Made by a program: the position numbers and the translations under genes. Below are positions 1 through 7,217 of a stretch of 8,856 bases of DNA, one piece after another. Under the pieces are notes generated by a model, which was not told where the DNA came from, did no database searches, and worked only from the letters and a program-made list of their open reading frames with translations. Origin of the DNA: a bacterium (GTDB taxonomy: Bacteria > Zixibacteria > MSB-5A5 > GN15 > FEB-12). The stretch lies in the NCBI GenBank assembly GCA_030629485.1, contig DAOVOW010000059.1, forward strand, positions 1 through 8,856, in the 5' to 3' direction. Within the stretch, counting starts at the first letter, position 1. Every line of letters begins with the position of its first letter.

Positions 1-1233
1 GGCGGGGAAGAGGCACGATACTTGCGGGAACATGGCATCGAGTTCGAGTTCGTGCCCGGCGTGACGGCGGCAGTAGGTGCTGCGGCGTACGCGGGCATCC
101 CATGCACCGACCGGACCAAGGCCTCCTTTGTCGTATTCGCTACCGGTCACAAGGCGGTGGACAGTTCGCGTCCTCCGGTTCCCTGGGAGCAACTGGCCAA
201 ACTTGAGGGCGGGACGCTTTCGGTCTACATGGGCGTCGGCGAGATACAGGGCATCGTTGAAAGACTCCTGGCTTCCGGGATGCCGCCCGACACGCCCGCC
301 GCGGTTATCGAGCGAGGCACCCACCCGACCCAGCGTCGTTTCATCGGTACGGTCGCGACGCTTCCCGATTTGGTCAACGATAACGATGTGAAACCGCCGG
401 CGCTCTTCATGGTCGGCGAAGCGGTCGGACTGCATACTGAACTGGACTGGTTCGGGAAGGGTCCGTTGCACGGTCTTCGCATATTAGTGTTGCGGCCGGC
501 CGATCAAGCGGGTGAACTATATCAAACGCTGCGGGACCATGGCGCCGAGGTAATGCCTTATCCATCGATTGCGACCGAGGAGGTGGTTGACGAGAAGGCG
601 TGGTCTGCTTATGGGGGAATCGACCATGCAAAACGCTGGCTGATCTTCACCAGCGAAAACGGCGTACGCTATTTCATACGCCAGTTCGCGGACCGCATCG
701 GTGACATCCGGCAGCTATCAGCTTTCATGATAGCAGCAATTGGATTGGGCACAGCACGGGCGCTGAAGAAGCATCACCTGACGCCGGATTTCGTTCCGAA
801 CGTTTTCACCGTCAAAGGTCTGGCGACAGAGTTGGTCGAGAAGTACGACTGGTCGCACGCTGCCGTGGTGCGAGTGCAGGGGAATTTGTCTGATTCCACC
901 GTGCCCGACGCGCTCGGAAAAGCCGGGGCGGAAGTCATACCGATGGACGTGTATCGCACATACTTCCCCGAATGGCCGGTCGGATTCAAGCGCAAGCTTC
1001 TGCAGACGCCACCCAATGCGATACTCTTCAGCAGCGGTTCGACCGCCGAAGGTCTACGTGCGCTGTTGAGCGACGAGGAATTCGAGAAAGTTACGGCGCA
1101 GGCACAGATCGTATCGATCGGTCCATCGACCACTCGCGTCATCGAATCGTACGGACTGAAGGTGACAATTCAGGCCAAGCACCATTCAGTACCGGGGCTG
1201 GTGCAGGAACTGGTGGCGTTCTACGACCGTTGA
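1..1233 (+). CDS. cobA/hemD: Uroporphyrinogen-III C-methyltransferase / uroporphyrinogen-III synthase fusion, 5' truncated by window edge
   Basis: Bifunctional tetrapyrrole enzyme of the cytoplasm. The HemD half cyclises hydroxymethylbilane to uroporphyrinogen III; the CobA (SUMT) half methylates it with SAM to precorrin-2, the precursor of siroheme and cobalamin. The frame is open to base 1 and reads GGEEARYL before the first possible start (TTG at 22), matching the GGEE region inside SUMT, so the true start lies upstream. In the 410 visible residues the SUMT part spans about 1-155 (VPGVTAA at 18-24, YMGVGE near 76, IERGTHPTQRR near 104, VGEAVGL near 138). The HemD part follows from about 158 (LRILVLRP) to the end, with the typical FTSENGV and LFSSGST segments. 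The stop is TGA at 1231-1233. Such fusions are common in bacteria making siroheme, which dissimilatory sulfite reductase needs, and that fits the sulfate genes in this window. It converges on the qmoC unit; no clear terminator is seen after it. Confidence 0.93.
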   Translation, partial: GGEEARYLREHGIEFEFVPGVTAAVGAAAYAGIPCTDRTKASFVVFATGHKAVDSSRPPVPWEQLAKLEGGTLSVYMGVGEIQGIVERLLASGMPPDTPAAVIERGTHPTQRRFIGTVATLPDLVNDNDVKPPALFMVGEAVGLHTELDWFGKGPLHGLRILVLRPADQAGELYQTLRDHGAEVMPYPSIATEEVVDEKAWSAYGGIDHAKRWLIFTSENGVRYFIRQFADRIGDIRQLSAFMIAAIGLGTARALKKHHLTPDFVPNVFTVKGLATELVEKYDWSHAAVVRVQGNLSDSTVPDALGKAGAEVIPMDVYRTYFPEWPVGFKRKLLQTPPNAILFSSGSTAEGLRALLSDEEFEKVTAQAQIVSIGPSTTRVIESYGLKVTIQAKHHSVPGLVQELVAFYDR

Positions 1234-1328
1234 GTCATCCGTCGGACGGGTCAGACCGGCGCCGACAAGACGGCCGTCTCGGATAACGACGAGTCGATCT
1301 GACCGAATGAGCACCGTGAAGGACCCAT

Positions 1329-1497
1329 CTACTCACTCTTAGCCAACCCTTCTTCCAGTTCCGCCATGTTCTCCACGTCCGTATAGAACAACGGCGAGGC
1401 ATCGATGTCCTGGGACTGATTGTGCCGCAGAACTTCGCCGCAAATGCCGGGGGTAGTGTCCGAAGGCAAAGAAGGCGACGACGGCAGAGAGTATCAT
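1329..1497 (-). pseudogene. Small ORF with apparent single-base frameshift, downstream of qmoC
   Basis: Reading from the ATG at 1497 the frame starts MILSAVVAFFAFGHYP, a short hydrophobic segment, then runs into an arginine-rich, unlikely sequence. On the minus strand the switch falls exactly on a run of five C (plus-strand GGGGG at 1449-1453). Removing one C joins it to a frame that continues PGICGEVLRHN and ends in the acidic tail ENMAELEEGLAKSE, with TAG at 1331-1329. The repaired product would be 55 residues: one hydrophobic N-terminal segment followed by an acidic soluble tail. It begins 39 bases after the qmoC stop in the same direction, so it may be co-transcribed. There is no good ribosome binding site, and an in-frame stop lies four codons before the ATG. 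I do not recognise the family. Alternatives are a real pseudogene, a sequencing or assembly error, or chance. The rest of the gap (1234-1328) shows only a 12-bp palindrome, AGACGGCCGTCT, at 1268-1279. Confidence 0.4.
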
Positions 1498-1536
1498 CGT
1501 GCCGATCGACTATCTGCCTACTGCCGATCCGGCCGT

Positions 1537-2709
1537 TTATGCTCGCGTCTCGCGACCGATCTGCTTGGCGTACACCAAAGCCATAGTGCGATAGAACATG
1601 TGCGCGAACTTCGAGAACGGCATGTACCACAGCAGGAAGAACACCACCAGCAGATGGACAAAGTAGTTGGCATAAGCAAGTAACGGAACACCGACCAGTC
1701 GGGTGAGCCATGAGAGCATTCCAGTCAGGCCGACCAGAAACATAATCCACAGGAAAAGATAGTCGCTGTATCCGTTGGCGCTGACTTGATCACTATTGGC
1801 CTTACGGCGGACAATCAGCCAGATGCTGCCAAACATCAAAGCTATACCGCTTATGGCTCCCAGGAACTTGACCGGGTTGGGCAGATCGATCGGCAGGTCG
1901 AAGAGCGGCTGCCAGTTCTCCAGGCCCAGCATTTGCAGGTAGTGTGGAATGAAAATGAAAACGAAAACGCAGCCGGTCGTGATCATGGCGCCGATAAAGC
2001 CGAACAGCAGAACCATGTGGCCTATCGTCCGAGCCTTGTTGGCTTCGCACTTGTTGAAGCGGCTGTGTGATATTATTTCAATCACCGTTTTCATCAAGGC
2101 TGAGACGAACGACAGTTTCTTAGGTTCCCCATCGATTTGCAGCCTTTTCCAGAAGCGAAAGAAACCTATCGCTGCGAATATGAAGATCAGGATATTTCCG
2201 AACACAAACAGCGCATCCACGGAACTGTGGGGCAGGAAGATGTTGTAGTCAATAACACTGCTGGTCAGAAAATCGTACGATCCGTTGGTTTGGGGCGCAA
2301 AGGCGAGAATGCAGGCCATCAATATCAGCGCGGGAACCAGAAACAGGATCGGCAGAGCGGCTGGTTTCGCCAATGCCTTGCCCATAAACGAGGGGAAGGA
2401 GGCGCGTTTGTACACCGACGAGCGCACAGCCGCCAAGACATCTCCCGGTCGAGCGCCACGGGGACAATAGGTGGTGCAGTCGCTACACTGGTAGCAGAGC
2501 CAGATATCCGAGTCGCTGATCAATCGATCAACCTGACCCCACTGGGCCATCAACATCTCCTTACGAGGAAACGGCCGATCAGCCGGTGACAGGTTGCAGA
2601 CGGTGCAGCAAGTGGCACATTGGTAACATTTATTGAGTTCGGCTCCGCCCGCGGATCTGAGTTCCTTAATAAACCCCATGTCGGGCAGGGTCATCTCTAC
2701 GCTGGCCAT
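1537..2709 (-). CDS. qmoC: Quinone-interacting membrane-bound oxidoreductase subunit QmoC
   Basis: Membrane subunit of the Qmo complex, which links the quinone pool to APS reductase. The 390-residue protein has the diagnostic HdrC-HdrE fusion layout. The N-terminal soluble domain carries two [4Fe-4S] motifs: C28, C31, C34/C35, C38 (CYQCATCCTVC) and C72, C75, C78, C82 (CYQCSDCTTYCP). After about residue 115 come roughly six membrane segments (about 118-138, 165-185, 230-255, 282-302, 316-336, 345-365), with H231, H352 and H370 as candidate heme b ligands. The length is normal for QmoC. The ATG is preceded on the minus strand by AAAAGGAG with 7 bases of spacing, a strong ribosome binding site. 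Normally qmoC is the last gene of qmoABC directly after aprBA; here it is divergent from sat-aprBA with no qmoA or qmoB in the window. DsrM/HdrE-type proteins are the nearest alternative, but they lack this two-cluster N-terminal domain. Confidence 0.9.
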   Translation of the reverse strand: MASVEMTLPDMGFIKELRSAGGAELNKCYQCATCCTVCNLSPADRPFPRKEMLMAQWGQVDRLISDSDIWLCYQCSDCTTYCPRGARPGDVLAAVRSSVYKRASFPSFMGKALAKPAALPILFLVPALILMACILAFAPQTNGSYDFLTSSVIDYNIFLPHSSVDALFVFGNILIFIFAAIGFFRFWKRLQIDGEPKKLSFVSALMKTVIEIISHSRFNKCEANKARTIGHMVLLFGFIGAMITTGCVFVFIFIPHYLQMLGLENWQPLFDLPIDLPNPVKFLGAISGIALMFGSIWLIVRRKANSDQVSANGYSDYLFLWIMFLVGLTGMLSWLTRLVGVPLLAYANYFVHLLVVFFLLWYMPFSKFAHMFYRTMALVYAKQIGRETRA

Positions 2710-2810
2710 TTACGCGCTCCTTTTCCACAGTTGGGTATTGTGCTGCCTCACGGGCACATTCTTCCAAATCTGAAGTTGTTGCAGCAGACCATGACTGTCA
2801 AGCTTTTTGT

Positions 2811-2824
2811 TACTTTTTTCACAA
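2811..2824 (-). promoter_or_regulatory. Candidate regulatory motif TTGTGAAAAAAGTA upstream of qmoC
   Basis: On the minus strand this reads TTGTGAAAAAAGTA, about 100 bases before the qmoC start. It nearly repeats the TTGTGAAAAAAAGTAC in the sat promoter, differing by one A in the run. A TTGACA hexamer follows on the same strand (2801-2796), but no convincing -10 lies 16-18 bases further on. TTGTGA is also the half-site of CRP/FNR-family regulators such as HcpR, reported to control sulfur genes in some sulfate reducers; the second half of such a palindrome is missing here. Confidence 0.35.
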
Positions 2825-2962
2825 ACTCTACCGCAGCTTATGAACAAATCTGTAGAGATGATCCCAAGATCAGTTGGTCCGGTGGTTGCTTCGACATCCG
2901 CAGGAGGTCGTGAGAACCGCCGGTTGCTGGTGCCGTGTAGACCAACGGGTTTAAGAAGATCG

Positions 2963-3109
2963 CCGGGTCACAAGCCCGGGATAAAAGCCACCTGTGGCCG
3001 AGATCAGGATCCGGCGAAACGAACTTGTAAGACAACTTCTGCAATCACAGCAACCCGGATCCAGAGGTTGTCCTTTGGCAGATACGGGTAACTCCCGGTG
3101 TTCAACCGG
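2963..3109. repeat. Cluster of short GC-rich inverted repeats
   Basis: Four separate inverted repeats lie within about 150 bases: CCGGG/CCCGG (2963-2967 with 2975-2979), GCCAC/GTGGC (2987-2991 with 2994-2998), GGATCCGG/CCGGATCC (3007-3014 with 3055-3062), and CCGGT/ACCGG (3095-3099 with 3105-3109, five-base loop). They sit in the GC-rich half of the qmoC-sat gap, where no gene is convincing. This could be a dispersed repeat element, a structured RNA, or the wreck of a gene; the sequence alone does not decide. Confidence 0.4.
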
Positions 3110-3389
3110 TACGGTCGTAATCTCAATACACAGGCCCGGCCAATACCCCGAAAACAACCTGAAATCGCTGATTGCAGAATCTGACGGTCGAACTGCGATT
3201 ATTGGGGGAAACACGACCTATTACACCCTATTTGATACCAATTATGCCTCCGATGCAAAATCTCCGCATACTCATTGTTAGTATATACATAGCAATTACT
3301 GGAATTTGCAACGGCTTGTCAAAGAAGACGTTAGTGACGCGAGTGTTCGAACGGCAAGTTAAAATATTCACAACATCTGTATTTTTCGC

Positions 3390-3418
3390 TTGACAGTGCT
3401 TGTGAAAAAAAGTACTAT
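3390..3418 (+). promoter_or_regulatory. Sigma70-type promoter for the sat-aprBA operon
   Basis: A perfect -35 box TTGACA (3390-3395) and a -10-like TACTAT (3413-3418) are separated by exactly 17 bases in a very AT-rich stretch. Transcription would start near 3425, giving a leader of about 135 bases before the sat ATG. A TTGTGAA element (3400-3406) sits between the two boxes and an inverted copy, TTCACAA, lies upstream at 3367-3373, so a regulator binding here would overlap the polymerase site. The -10 matches consensus at only four of six positions. Confidence 0.6.
3400..3415 (+). promoter_or_regulatory. Motif copy TTGTGAAAAAAAGTAC inside the sat promoter
   Basis: This motif covers most of the -35/-10 spacer and runs into the -10 box. 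The same word with six A and C in place of G occurs at 3487-3501, and a minus-strand copy lies at 2811-2824. The recurrence near both divergent transcription starts suggests a shared control site; poly-A richness in an AT-rich region is the competing explanation. Confidence 0.35.
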
Positions 3419-3486
3419 ACCACTTGGATTGTGTTAATCGTATAGAGGACAAAACGAGTAAAGAAATTCCTGATTTACCCAATAGA

Positions 3487-3501
3487 TTGTCAAAAAAGTA
3501 C
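3487..3501 (+). promoter_or_regulatory. Motif copy TTGTCAAAAAAGTAC in the sat leader
   Basis: It lies about 60 bases before the sat start, inside the predicted untranslated leader and 87 bases downstream of the promoter copy. A weaker relative, TTGTCAAAGAAGACG, lies at 3316-3330, 84 bases upstream of the promoter copy. All three plus-strand copies have the same orientation. Confidence 0.3.
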
Positions 3502-3560
3502 ATGCCTATCCTTGAACGGATTGGCCGAAGATCACTCGTAACACGACAGGTAAACGCACT

Positions 3561-4784
3561 ATGGCTGCATCAAAACTGATTCCTCCGCACGGTAGCGATA
3601 CGCTGACCATCTGCCTCTTGGAAGGCGCCGAGCGGACAGCAGAACTAAAAAGGGCCGAAGGACTACCCAAGGTAGTCATGACCACGCGCGAGACCGGTGA
3701 CCTGATTTTCATGGGCATCGGCGGTTTCACACCGCTGACCGGCTTTATGAGTCAGGACGATTGGAAAGGCGTCTGCGAGAAGATGACTCTTGCCAACGGT
3801 ACTTTCTGGCCGATTCCGGTCACGTTGTCGCATGATGAAAAACTGGACGCGGGCACTGAGATCTGTCTGGTTTCAGGCGAAACCAGTGAGATCATGGGTA
3901 CGATGAAGGTTACCGAATCGTACCAGATCGACAAGGAATTCGAGTGCAAGCATGTCTACACCACCAACGACCCGGAACATCCCGGAGTCGAGATGGTGAT
4001 GGACCAGAAGGCATGGAATATCGCCGGTCCGGTGAAGGTGCTTTCAGAAAGCTACTTCCCTGAGGAGTTCAAGGGCGTCTACCAGCGTCCGGCTGAAAGC
4101 CGCAAGATATTCGAGGAGAAGGGCTGGACGACGATCGCTGCCTTGCAGCTTCGTAACCCGATGCATCGTTCGCACGAGTACCTGGCCAAGATCGCCTTGG
4201 AAGTCAGCGATGGGCTGTACATCCACCAATTGGTTGGCAAGCTCAAACCTGGCGATATCCCGGCCGATGTACGCGTCAAGTGTATCGACACCCTGGTCGA
4301 GTTGTATTTCGACAAGAACCGCGTAGTCTGCGGCGGTTACCCGCTCGACATGCGTTACGCCGGACCTCGTGAAGGTCTGCTGCACGCCGTTTTCCGTCAG
4401 AACTTCGGCTGCTCCCATATGATTATCGGGCGCGATCATGCCGGCGTCGGCAACTATTACGGTCCCTTCGATGCTCAGGATGTTTTCCACAAGCTTCCTG
4501 AGGGTGCGCTTCAGTGCAAGATGCTGCCGATCGACTGGACGTTCTGGTGCTACAAGTGCGGCGGCATGGCCTCAATGAAGACCTGCCCACACGCCAAAGA
4601 GGATCGTCTTTTCCTCAGCGGCACGGCCCTTCGCAAATCGCTCTCCGAAGGTGGGGATGTACCGGCTGAATTCAGCCGCCCCGAGGTACTGACCATTCTG
4701 CGTGAGTACTATGCCAGCATCAAGGAAGCTGACAAGATTGAGGTCAAGCTGCACGGCCATGCCACCGGTGAAGCCAAGAAGTAA
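3561..4784 (+). CDS. sat: Sulfate adenylyltransferase (ATP sulfurylase), dissimilatory type
   Basis: Cytoplasmic enzyme that activates sulfate: ATP + sulfate to APS + pyrophosphate (reversible). The 407-residue protein shows the family motifs: [11 protein letters not shown] at 196-206 (nucleotide-binding QxRNPxHxxHE), [12 protein letters not shown] at 290-301, and [10 protein letters not shown] at 352-361. A cysteine/histidine group at C330, C333, C342 and H344 matches the zinc site of the prokaryotic dissimilatory enzymes. No APS kinase domain follows, as expected for a homo-oligomeric single-domain Sat. The ATG at 3561 is preceded by a modest AGG (3548-3550); the N-terminus fits the family. 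It is the first gene of sat-aprB-aprA, with a 70-base gap to aprB, and is driven by the promoter at 3390-3418. Confidence 0.97.
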   Translation: MAASKLIPPHGSDTLTICLLEGAERTAELKRAEGLPKVVMTTRETGDLIFMGIGGFTPLTGFMSQDDWKGVCEKMTLANGTFWPIPVTLSHDEKLDAGTEICLVSGETSEIMGTMKVTESYQIDKEFECKHVYTTNDPEHPGVEMVMDQKAWNIAGPVKVLSESYFPEEFKGVYQRPAESRKIFEEKGWTTIAALQLRNPMHRSHEYLAKIALEVSDGLYIHQLVGKLKPGDIPADVRVKCIDTLVELYFDKNRVVCGGYPLDMRYAGPREGLLHAVFRQNFGCSHMIIGRDHAGVGNYYGPFDAQDVFHKLPEGALQCKMLPIDWTFWCYKCGGMASMKTCPHAKEDRLFLSGTALRKSLSEGGDVPAEFSRPEVLTILREYYASIKEADKIEVKLHGHATGEAKK

Positions 4785-4842
4785 CGAGATAGAGACAGAG
4801 ACAATATGAGTTTGGATACACGCTACTTAAGCATTAGTCGTT

Positions 4843-4850
4843 AAGGAGGA
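4843..4850 (+). promoter_or_regulatory. Strong ribosome binding site of aprB
   Basis: AAGGAGGA sits four bases before the aprB ATG, close to the ideal Shine-Dalgarno sequence, and fixes that start. The TAA of a 12-codon mini-frame (ATG at 4806, peptide MSLDTRYLSISR) lies directly at its edge (4842-4844). Confidence 0.8.
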
Positions 4851-4854
4851 TTTA

Positions 4855-5298
4855 ATGCCGAGTTTTGTGATTGCTGACAAGTGCGACGGGTGCAAGGCGC
4901 TGGACAAGACAGCATGCCAGTACATTTGCCCCAACGACTTGATGGTTCTGAACAAAGACCTGATGAAGGCGTACAATCAGGCCCCAGAAATGTGCTGGGA
5001 GTGCTACAGTTGCGTCAAGATGTGCCAGCCGCAGGCGATTGAGGTGCGCGGCTACGCCGATTTCGTACCGCTGGGCGCTATGGTAACTCCGATGCGGAGC
5101 ACCGACGCCATTATGTGGACCGTCAAGTTCCGAAACGGTACTCTGAAGCGGTTCAAGTTCCCGATCCGGACCACGCCGGAAGGCTCAGCGGTGCCCGATG
5201 GTGGATACTCCACTCTGCCCGATGACCTGGGTGACCAGCTGCTCATGGGCGAGCCGGAGTCTCACGGATGTAAAACTGACATGGTGCCTGTCAAGTAA
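4855..5298 (+). CDS. aprB: Adenylylsulfate (APS) reductase beta subunit
   Basis: Iron-sulfur subunit of APS reductase; it passes electrons to the FAD of AprA. The 147-residue protein starts with a two-cluster ferredoxin domain: C10, C13, C21, C25 and C47, C50, C53, C57 (CWECYSCVKMC). The following segment, with RGYADFVPLG and IMWTVKFRNG, and the C-terminal tail that wraps around AprA are both typical. Length is normal. The residue after the last cluster cysteine is Gln (CQPQ), where AprB proteins I recall have Pro (CPQ). The start is fixed by the AAGGAGGA at 4843-4850. It lies 70 bases after sat and 18 bases before aprA, in the usual aprBA order, so the two subunits are co-expressed. Confidence 0.97.
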   Translation: MPSFVIADKCDGCKALDKTACQYICPNDLMVLNKDLMKAYNQAPEMCWECYSCVKMCQPQAIEVRGYADFVPLGAMVTPMRSTDAIMWTVKFRNGTLKRFKFPIRTTPEGSAVPDGGYSTLPDDLGDQLLMGEPESHGCKTDMVPVK

Positions 5299-5316
5299 GA
5301 AAGGAACGGTTCAAAC

Positions 5317-7188
5317 ATGCCGAATTTTGAAACTGTAGAAGTCACCACCGATGTTCTGATCTGCGGTGGTGGCATGGCGGCCTGCGGAGCAGCCGTTGAG
5401 GCGTCTTACTGGGCGAAGAAAAACGGCCTCAAGGTTACGCTGGTCGATAAGGCTGCGATGGATCGTTCGGGCGCGGTGGCCATGGGTCTTTCGGCCATCA
5501 ACCAGTACGTTGGCGTCAAGGACGGCGAGAACAGCATCCACGACTATGTTAACTACGTCCGCAACGACCTTATGGGCATCACCCGTGAGGATTTGGTGGC
5601 GAATATCGCCCGCCACGTCGATTCCACCGTTCAGCTGTTTGAAAAGTGGGGTCTCCCGATTTGGAAGGATGCGGATGGTGCTTATGTCCACGAGGGACGC
5701 TGGCAACTCATGATTAACGGTGAGTCCTACAAGGTGATCGTGGCCGAAGCGGCCAAGAACGCCCTCGGTATGGACAATATCTACGAGCGCGTCTTCCTGA
5801 CCGAGCCGCTTTTGGACGGCAAGGGCAATTGTGTCGGCGCGGTCGGTTTCTCGGTCCGTGACGACAAGTTCTACGTCTTCAAGGCCAAAGCTGTGATCGT
5901 CGCCATGGGTGGCGCTGTGCACGTCTTTAAGCCGCGGAGTTCCGGTGAGGGTCTGGGTCGTTCCTGGTATCCTCCGTTTAACTCCGGCGCCAGCGCGTAT
6001 TTCACGCTCAAGGCGGGCGCTGAGATGACCTGCCAGGAAGTTCGTTTTATCCCGGTGCGCTTCAAGGACGCCTACGGTCCGGTCGGTGCCTGGTTCCTGT
6101 TGTTCAAGTCCCGCGCCACCAATGGCCTGGGTGAGAACTACATGGAAACTCGTCGCGACGAGCTTCAGAACTGGAAACCGTACGGCCTGGTCAAGCCGGT
6201 TCCGGCCAACCTGCGTAACTGGCTGATGATGCTCGACGTGATGGACGGCAAAGGCCCGATCTTTATGCGGACCGAAGAGGCCATAGGCAAGATCGCCGAT
6301 GAGGTTACTGACGAGAAAGAGCGTAAGAAGAAGCTCAAAGAGCTCGAAAGCGAAGCTTGGGAAGACTTCCTGGATATGACGATCTCGCAGGCGATTCTCT
6401 GGGCGGCGACCAATACCGCTCCGGAAGAGAAGCCATCCGAGATCGCGGCCTGCGAGCCGTACTTCATCGGTTCCCACTCCGGTGCTTCCGGCGCCTGGGT
6501 CAGTGGTCCCGAGGATATCGCTCACAAGGACCACTTCTGGGGTTATGCCCAGATGACCACGGTCAAGGGTATGTTCGCGGCCGGCGATGGTTCCGGCGCC
6601 TCCAGCCATAAGTTCTCCTCCGGCTCGCACGCCGAGGGTCGTATTGCGGCTAAGGCGGCGGTGAAGTTCGCTGTCGAGAATACTCACGAGCCGAAGGTTG
6701 ATGCTGCTAAGGTGGAAGAGCTCAAGAAGACGATCCTGGCTCCGCTGGATCGGTTCGAAGAGCATAAGAACTACACCTCCGATCCGGACACCAACCCGAA
6801 CTACATCCGTCCGAAGATGTTCATGTTCCGTTTGCAGAAGATCATGGACGAGTACGCGGGCGGTGTATCCACGCAGTTCACCACCAGCAAGCCGCTTCTG
6901 GAGAAGGGTCTTGAGTTGATCGACTTCCTCAGGGAAGACTCCCTGCAACTCGCGGCCGAGGACAAACACGAACTGATGCGCTGCTGGGAAAACGTCCACC
7001 GGATGTGGCAGGCCGAAGCCCACGTGCGGACCATCCTCTTCCGTGAGGAAACGCGCTGGCCGGGCTACTACTTCCGCTCGGATACTCCGAAGATGAAGGA
7101 TGACTGGGAAGTGTTTGCTAACTGCAAATGGGATCCGGCATCCAACAAATGGGAAATGATGAAACGCGAGATTCACTACGTTTTCTAG
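5317..7188 (+). CDS. aprA: Adenylylsulfate (APS) reductase alpha subunit
   Basis: Catalytic flavoprotein that reduces APS to sulfite and AMP (reverse in sulfur oxidisers), acting in the cytoplasm with AprB and receiving electrons through Qmo. The 623-residue chain is normal in length. The FAD-binding glycine motif is at 12-26 (DVLICGGGMAACGAA). The substrate-channel segment VRFKDAYGPVGAWF is at 247-260, with R248 the likely equivalent of the active-site Arg. PYFIGSHSG at 381-389 supplies H387, the likely active-site His. HKFSSGSHAEGR at 431-442 belongs to the FAD domain, and the C-terminal RWPGYYFRSD segment is also conserved. A GAAAGGAA (5299-5306) precedes the ATG. The gene appears to contain no TTA, CTA or TCA codons, because the antisense frame in the same register stays open for over 1.8 kb; this fits strong codon selection in a highly expressed gene. 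Confidence 0.98.
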   Translation: MPNFETVEVTTDVLICGGGMAACGAAVEASYWAKKNGLKVTLVDKAAMDRSGAVAMGLSAINQYVGVKDGENSIHDYVNYVRNDLMGITREDLVANIARHVDSTVQLFEKWGLPIWKDADGAYVHEGRWQLMINGESYKVIVAEAAKNALGMDNIYERVFLTEPLLDGKGNCVGAVGFSVRDDKFYVFKAKAVIVAMGGAVHVFKPRSSGEGLGRSWYPPFNSGASAYFTLKAGAEMTCQEVRFIPVRFKDAYGPVGAWFLLFKSRATNGLGENYMETRRDELQNWKPYGLVKPVPANLRNWLMMLDVMDGKGPIFMRTEEAIGKIADEVTDEKERKKKLKELESEAWEDFLDMTISQAILWAATNTAPEEKPSEIAACEPYFIGSHSGASGAWVSGPEDIAHKDHFWGYAQMTTVKGMFAAGDGSGASSHKFSSGSHAEGRIAAKAAVKFAVENTHEPKVDAAKVEELKKTILAPLDRFEEHKNYTSDPDTNPNYIRPKMFMFRLQKIMDEYAGGVSTQFTTSKPLLEKGLELIDFLREDSLQLAAEDKHELMRCWENVHRMWQAEAHVRTILFREETRWPGYYFRSDTPKMKDDWEVFANCKWDPASNKWEMMKREIHYVF

Positions 7189-7217
7189 TTAAGACTTCGG
7201 TTTGAATGTGACACGAC

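Larger units (their letters stand above)
2710..3560. other. Gene-free divergent region between qmoC and sat
   Basis: About 850 bases with no convincing gene. The short frames in it have no recognisable motifs and no good ribosome binding sites. Composition changes sharply: 2881-2940 is 63% GC (38 of 60), while 3241-3300 is 35% (21 of 60) and 3361-3420 is 30% (18 of 60). The GC-rich half contains a cluster of short inverted repeats. The AT-rich half contains the sat promoter and repeated TTGTSAAAAAAGTAC-like motifs. No QmoA or QmoB remnant is readable on the minus strand next to qmoC. It is best read as the control region for both transcription units plus a possible repeat element or untranslated RNA. 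Confidence 0.7.

Noticed and set aside
1235..1750. A 171-codon minus-strand frame overlapping the qmoC 3' end
   Set aside because: It is an arginine- and cysteine-rich out-of-frame reading that overlaps the well-supported qmoC and the small frameshifted ORF.
2994..3281. A 95-codon plus-strand frame in the qmoC-sat gap
   Set aside because: It spans the change from GC-rich to AT-rich DNA, has no ribosome binding site, and has no recognisable motif; a minus-strand frame of 87 codons over the same stretch is equally unsupported.
2710..3560. Remnants of qmoA or qmoB upstream of qmoC
   Set aside because: None of the minus-strand frames shows flavin-binding glycine motifs or cysteine clusters of QmoA or QmoB.
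5311..7176. A 621-codon open frame antisense to aprA
   Set aside because: It mirrors aprA codons in the same register, shows no known protein motif, and is explained by codon bias in aprA.
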